A stretch of DNA of 5,603 bases from Silvanigrellales bacterium (GTDB taxonomy: Bacteria > Bdellovibrionota_B > Oligoflexia > Silvanigrellales > Silvanigrellaceae). A model generated the notes under the pieces. That model worked only from the letters and a program-made list of their open reading frames with translations. It did no database searches and had not been told where the DNA came from. The stretch is from contig JANQPW010000420.1 in assembly GCA_028285285.1 (NCBI GenBank), forward strand, positions 1-5,603, given 5' to 3'. Each line of letters begins with the position of its first letter. The stretch's first letter is position 1. A program made the translations under genes and the position numbers. This document shows positions 5,191 through 5,603 of this stretch, piece after piece.

Positions 5191-5603
5191 ATGCCTTTTA
5201 TTGTGTTCGAAGGAGCCGAATGTGTTGGGAAAACCACACAAATTTCTCGGCTGAGCCAATACCTCAAGGGTTTGCAAAAGGAAGTGATCTGCACCCGTGA
5301 GCCTGGCGGAACTCCATTTGCCGAATGCCTTCGCAGCGCCTTCAAATCTTCAGCTTTTGCAGATGACCCTCCCACGTCCTGGGCTGAGCTTTATGTGGTC
5401 GCAGCAGCGAGGGCCCAACACCTCGAAAGAGTGGTTCGACCGGCTCTCCGGCGCGGAGCTTGGGTGCTTTGCGATCGCTTCCTCGACAGCGCGTATGTGT
5501 ACCAAGGCCTCCGCGGTCGTTTGGGAATTGAAACCGTGCGTGCCGTCCACGAACACTTCATGATGGGGGAAGACTGCCCCGATCTCACGCTCGTGCTGGA
5601 CAT
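5191..5603 (+). CDS. tmk: Thymidylate kinase (dTMP kinase), N-terminal part, cut by the window edge
   Basis: The enzyme phosphorylates dTMP to dTDP with ATP in the cytosol, for DNA precursor supply. The window holds 137 complete codons of a protein that is usually about 200-215 aa. The P-loop is GAECVGKT (8-15), so Lys14 and Thr15 bind ATP phosphates. TREPGG (35-40) is the dTMP-binding loop. ARAQH (73-77) and VVRPAL (81-86) match the family helix. DRF (95-97) with SAYVYQG (100-106) is the conserved DR(Y/F)-S-YQG segment. DLTLVLD (131-137) is the start of the strand before the LID region, which lies outside the window. The fourth P-loop position is Cys11, where bacterial enzymes such as E. coli Tmk (EGLEGAGKTT) have Gly and the human enzyme has Arg. 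TPFAE replaces the more usual TPxGE after the loop. The gene is divergent from the 4485-5072 gene and so has its own promoter. Confidence 0.95.
   Translation, partial: MPFIVFEGAECVGKTTQISRLSQYLKGLQKEVICTREPGGTPFAECLRSAFKSSAFADDPPTSWAELYVVAAARAQHLERVVRPALRRGAWVLCDRFLDSAYVYQGLRGRLGIETVRAVHEHFMMGEDCPDLTLVLD

Noticed and set aside
5100..5300. Plus-strand frame of 66 codons overlapping the start of tmk
   Set aside because: It runs out of frame into conserved tmk sequence, has no family resemblance, and its start has no well-spaced SD. At most its first codons lie in the tmk leader.

Overview
This is a bacterial chromosomal segment of core genes, apparently from a Gram-negative, proteobacteria-like organism. 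The ribosomal protein S1 here has six S1 domains and closely tracks the E. coli protein from end to end. The link rpsA-sppA followed by tmk would fit a Bdellovibrionota or deltaproteobacteria-like genome. That placement is inference only; no rRNA or other marker is present. I see no phage, transposon, CRISPR, tRNA or rRNA sequence.

Layout: (i) 29-1354 (+) encodes a four-domain S1-like protein that looks like a shortened paralogue of ribosomal protein S1. (ii) 1355-1501 is a 147-nt non-coding gap that forms the leader of rpsA. It holds several ATG triplets that open very short frames, a repeated start-codon context and a U7 tract between the Shine-Dalgarno (SD) sequence and the start. (iii) 1502-3319 (+) is rpsA. 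(iv) 3326-4432 (+) is sppA, a membrane-anchored signal peptide peptidase, 6 nt after rpsA and almost certainly co-transcribed with it. (v) A perfect hairpin lies in the 52-nt gap between sppA and a convergent gene. (vi) 4485-5072 (-) is an unrecognised acidic protein. (vii) 5073-5190 is the divergent intergenic region. (viii) 5191 to the right edge (+) is the first 137 codons of tmk, thymidylate kinase.

How they work together: S1 is the 30S protein that captures mRNA, using its N-terminal part to dock on protein S2 and its later OB-fold domains to bind RNA. The upstream gene keeps the S2-docking-like N-terminal segment, the first four domains in the same order, and the conserved AEAF tail motif, but lacks domains 5 and 6. 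It may therefore compete with or modulate S1 on the ribosome. SppA degrades leftover signal peptides in the membrane. Tmk makes dTDP for DNA synthesis. The most interesting part of the window is the S1 pair with its leader, which could form an autoregulatory translation module. This is a hypothesis, not a demonstrated system.
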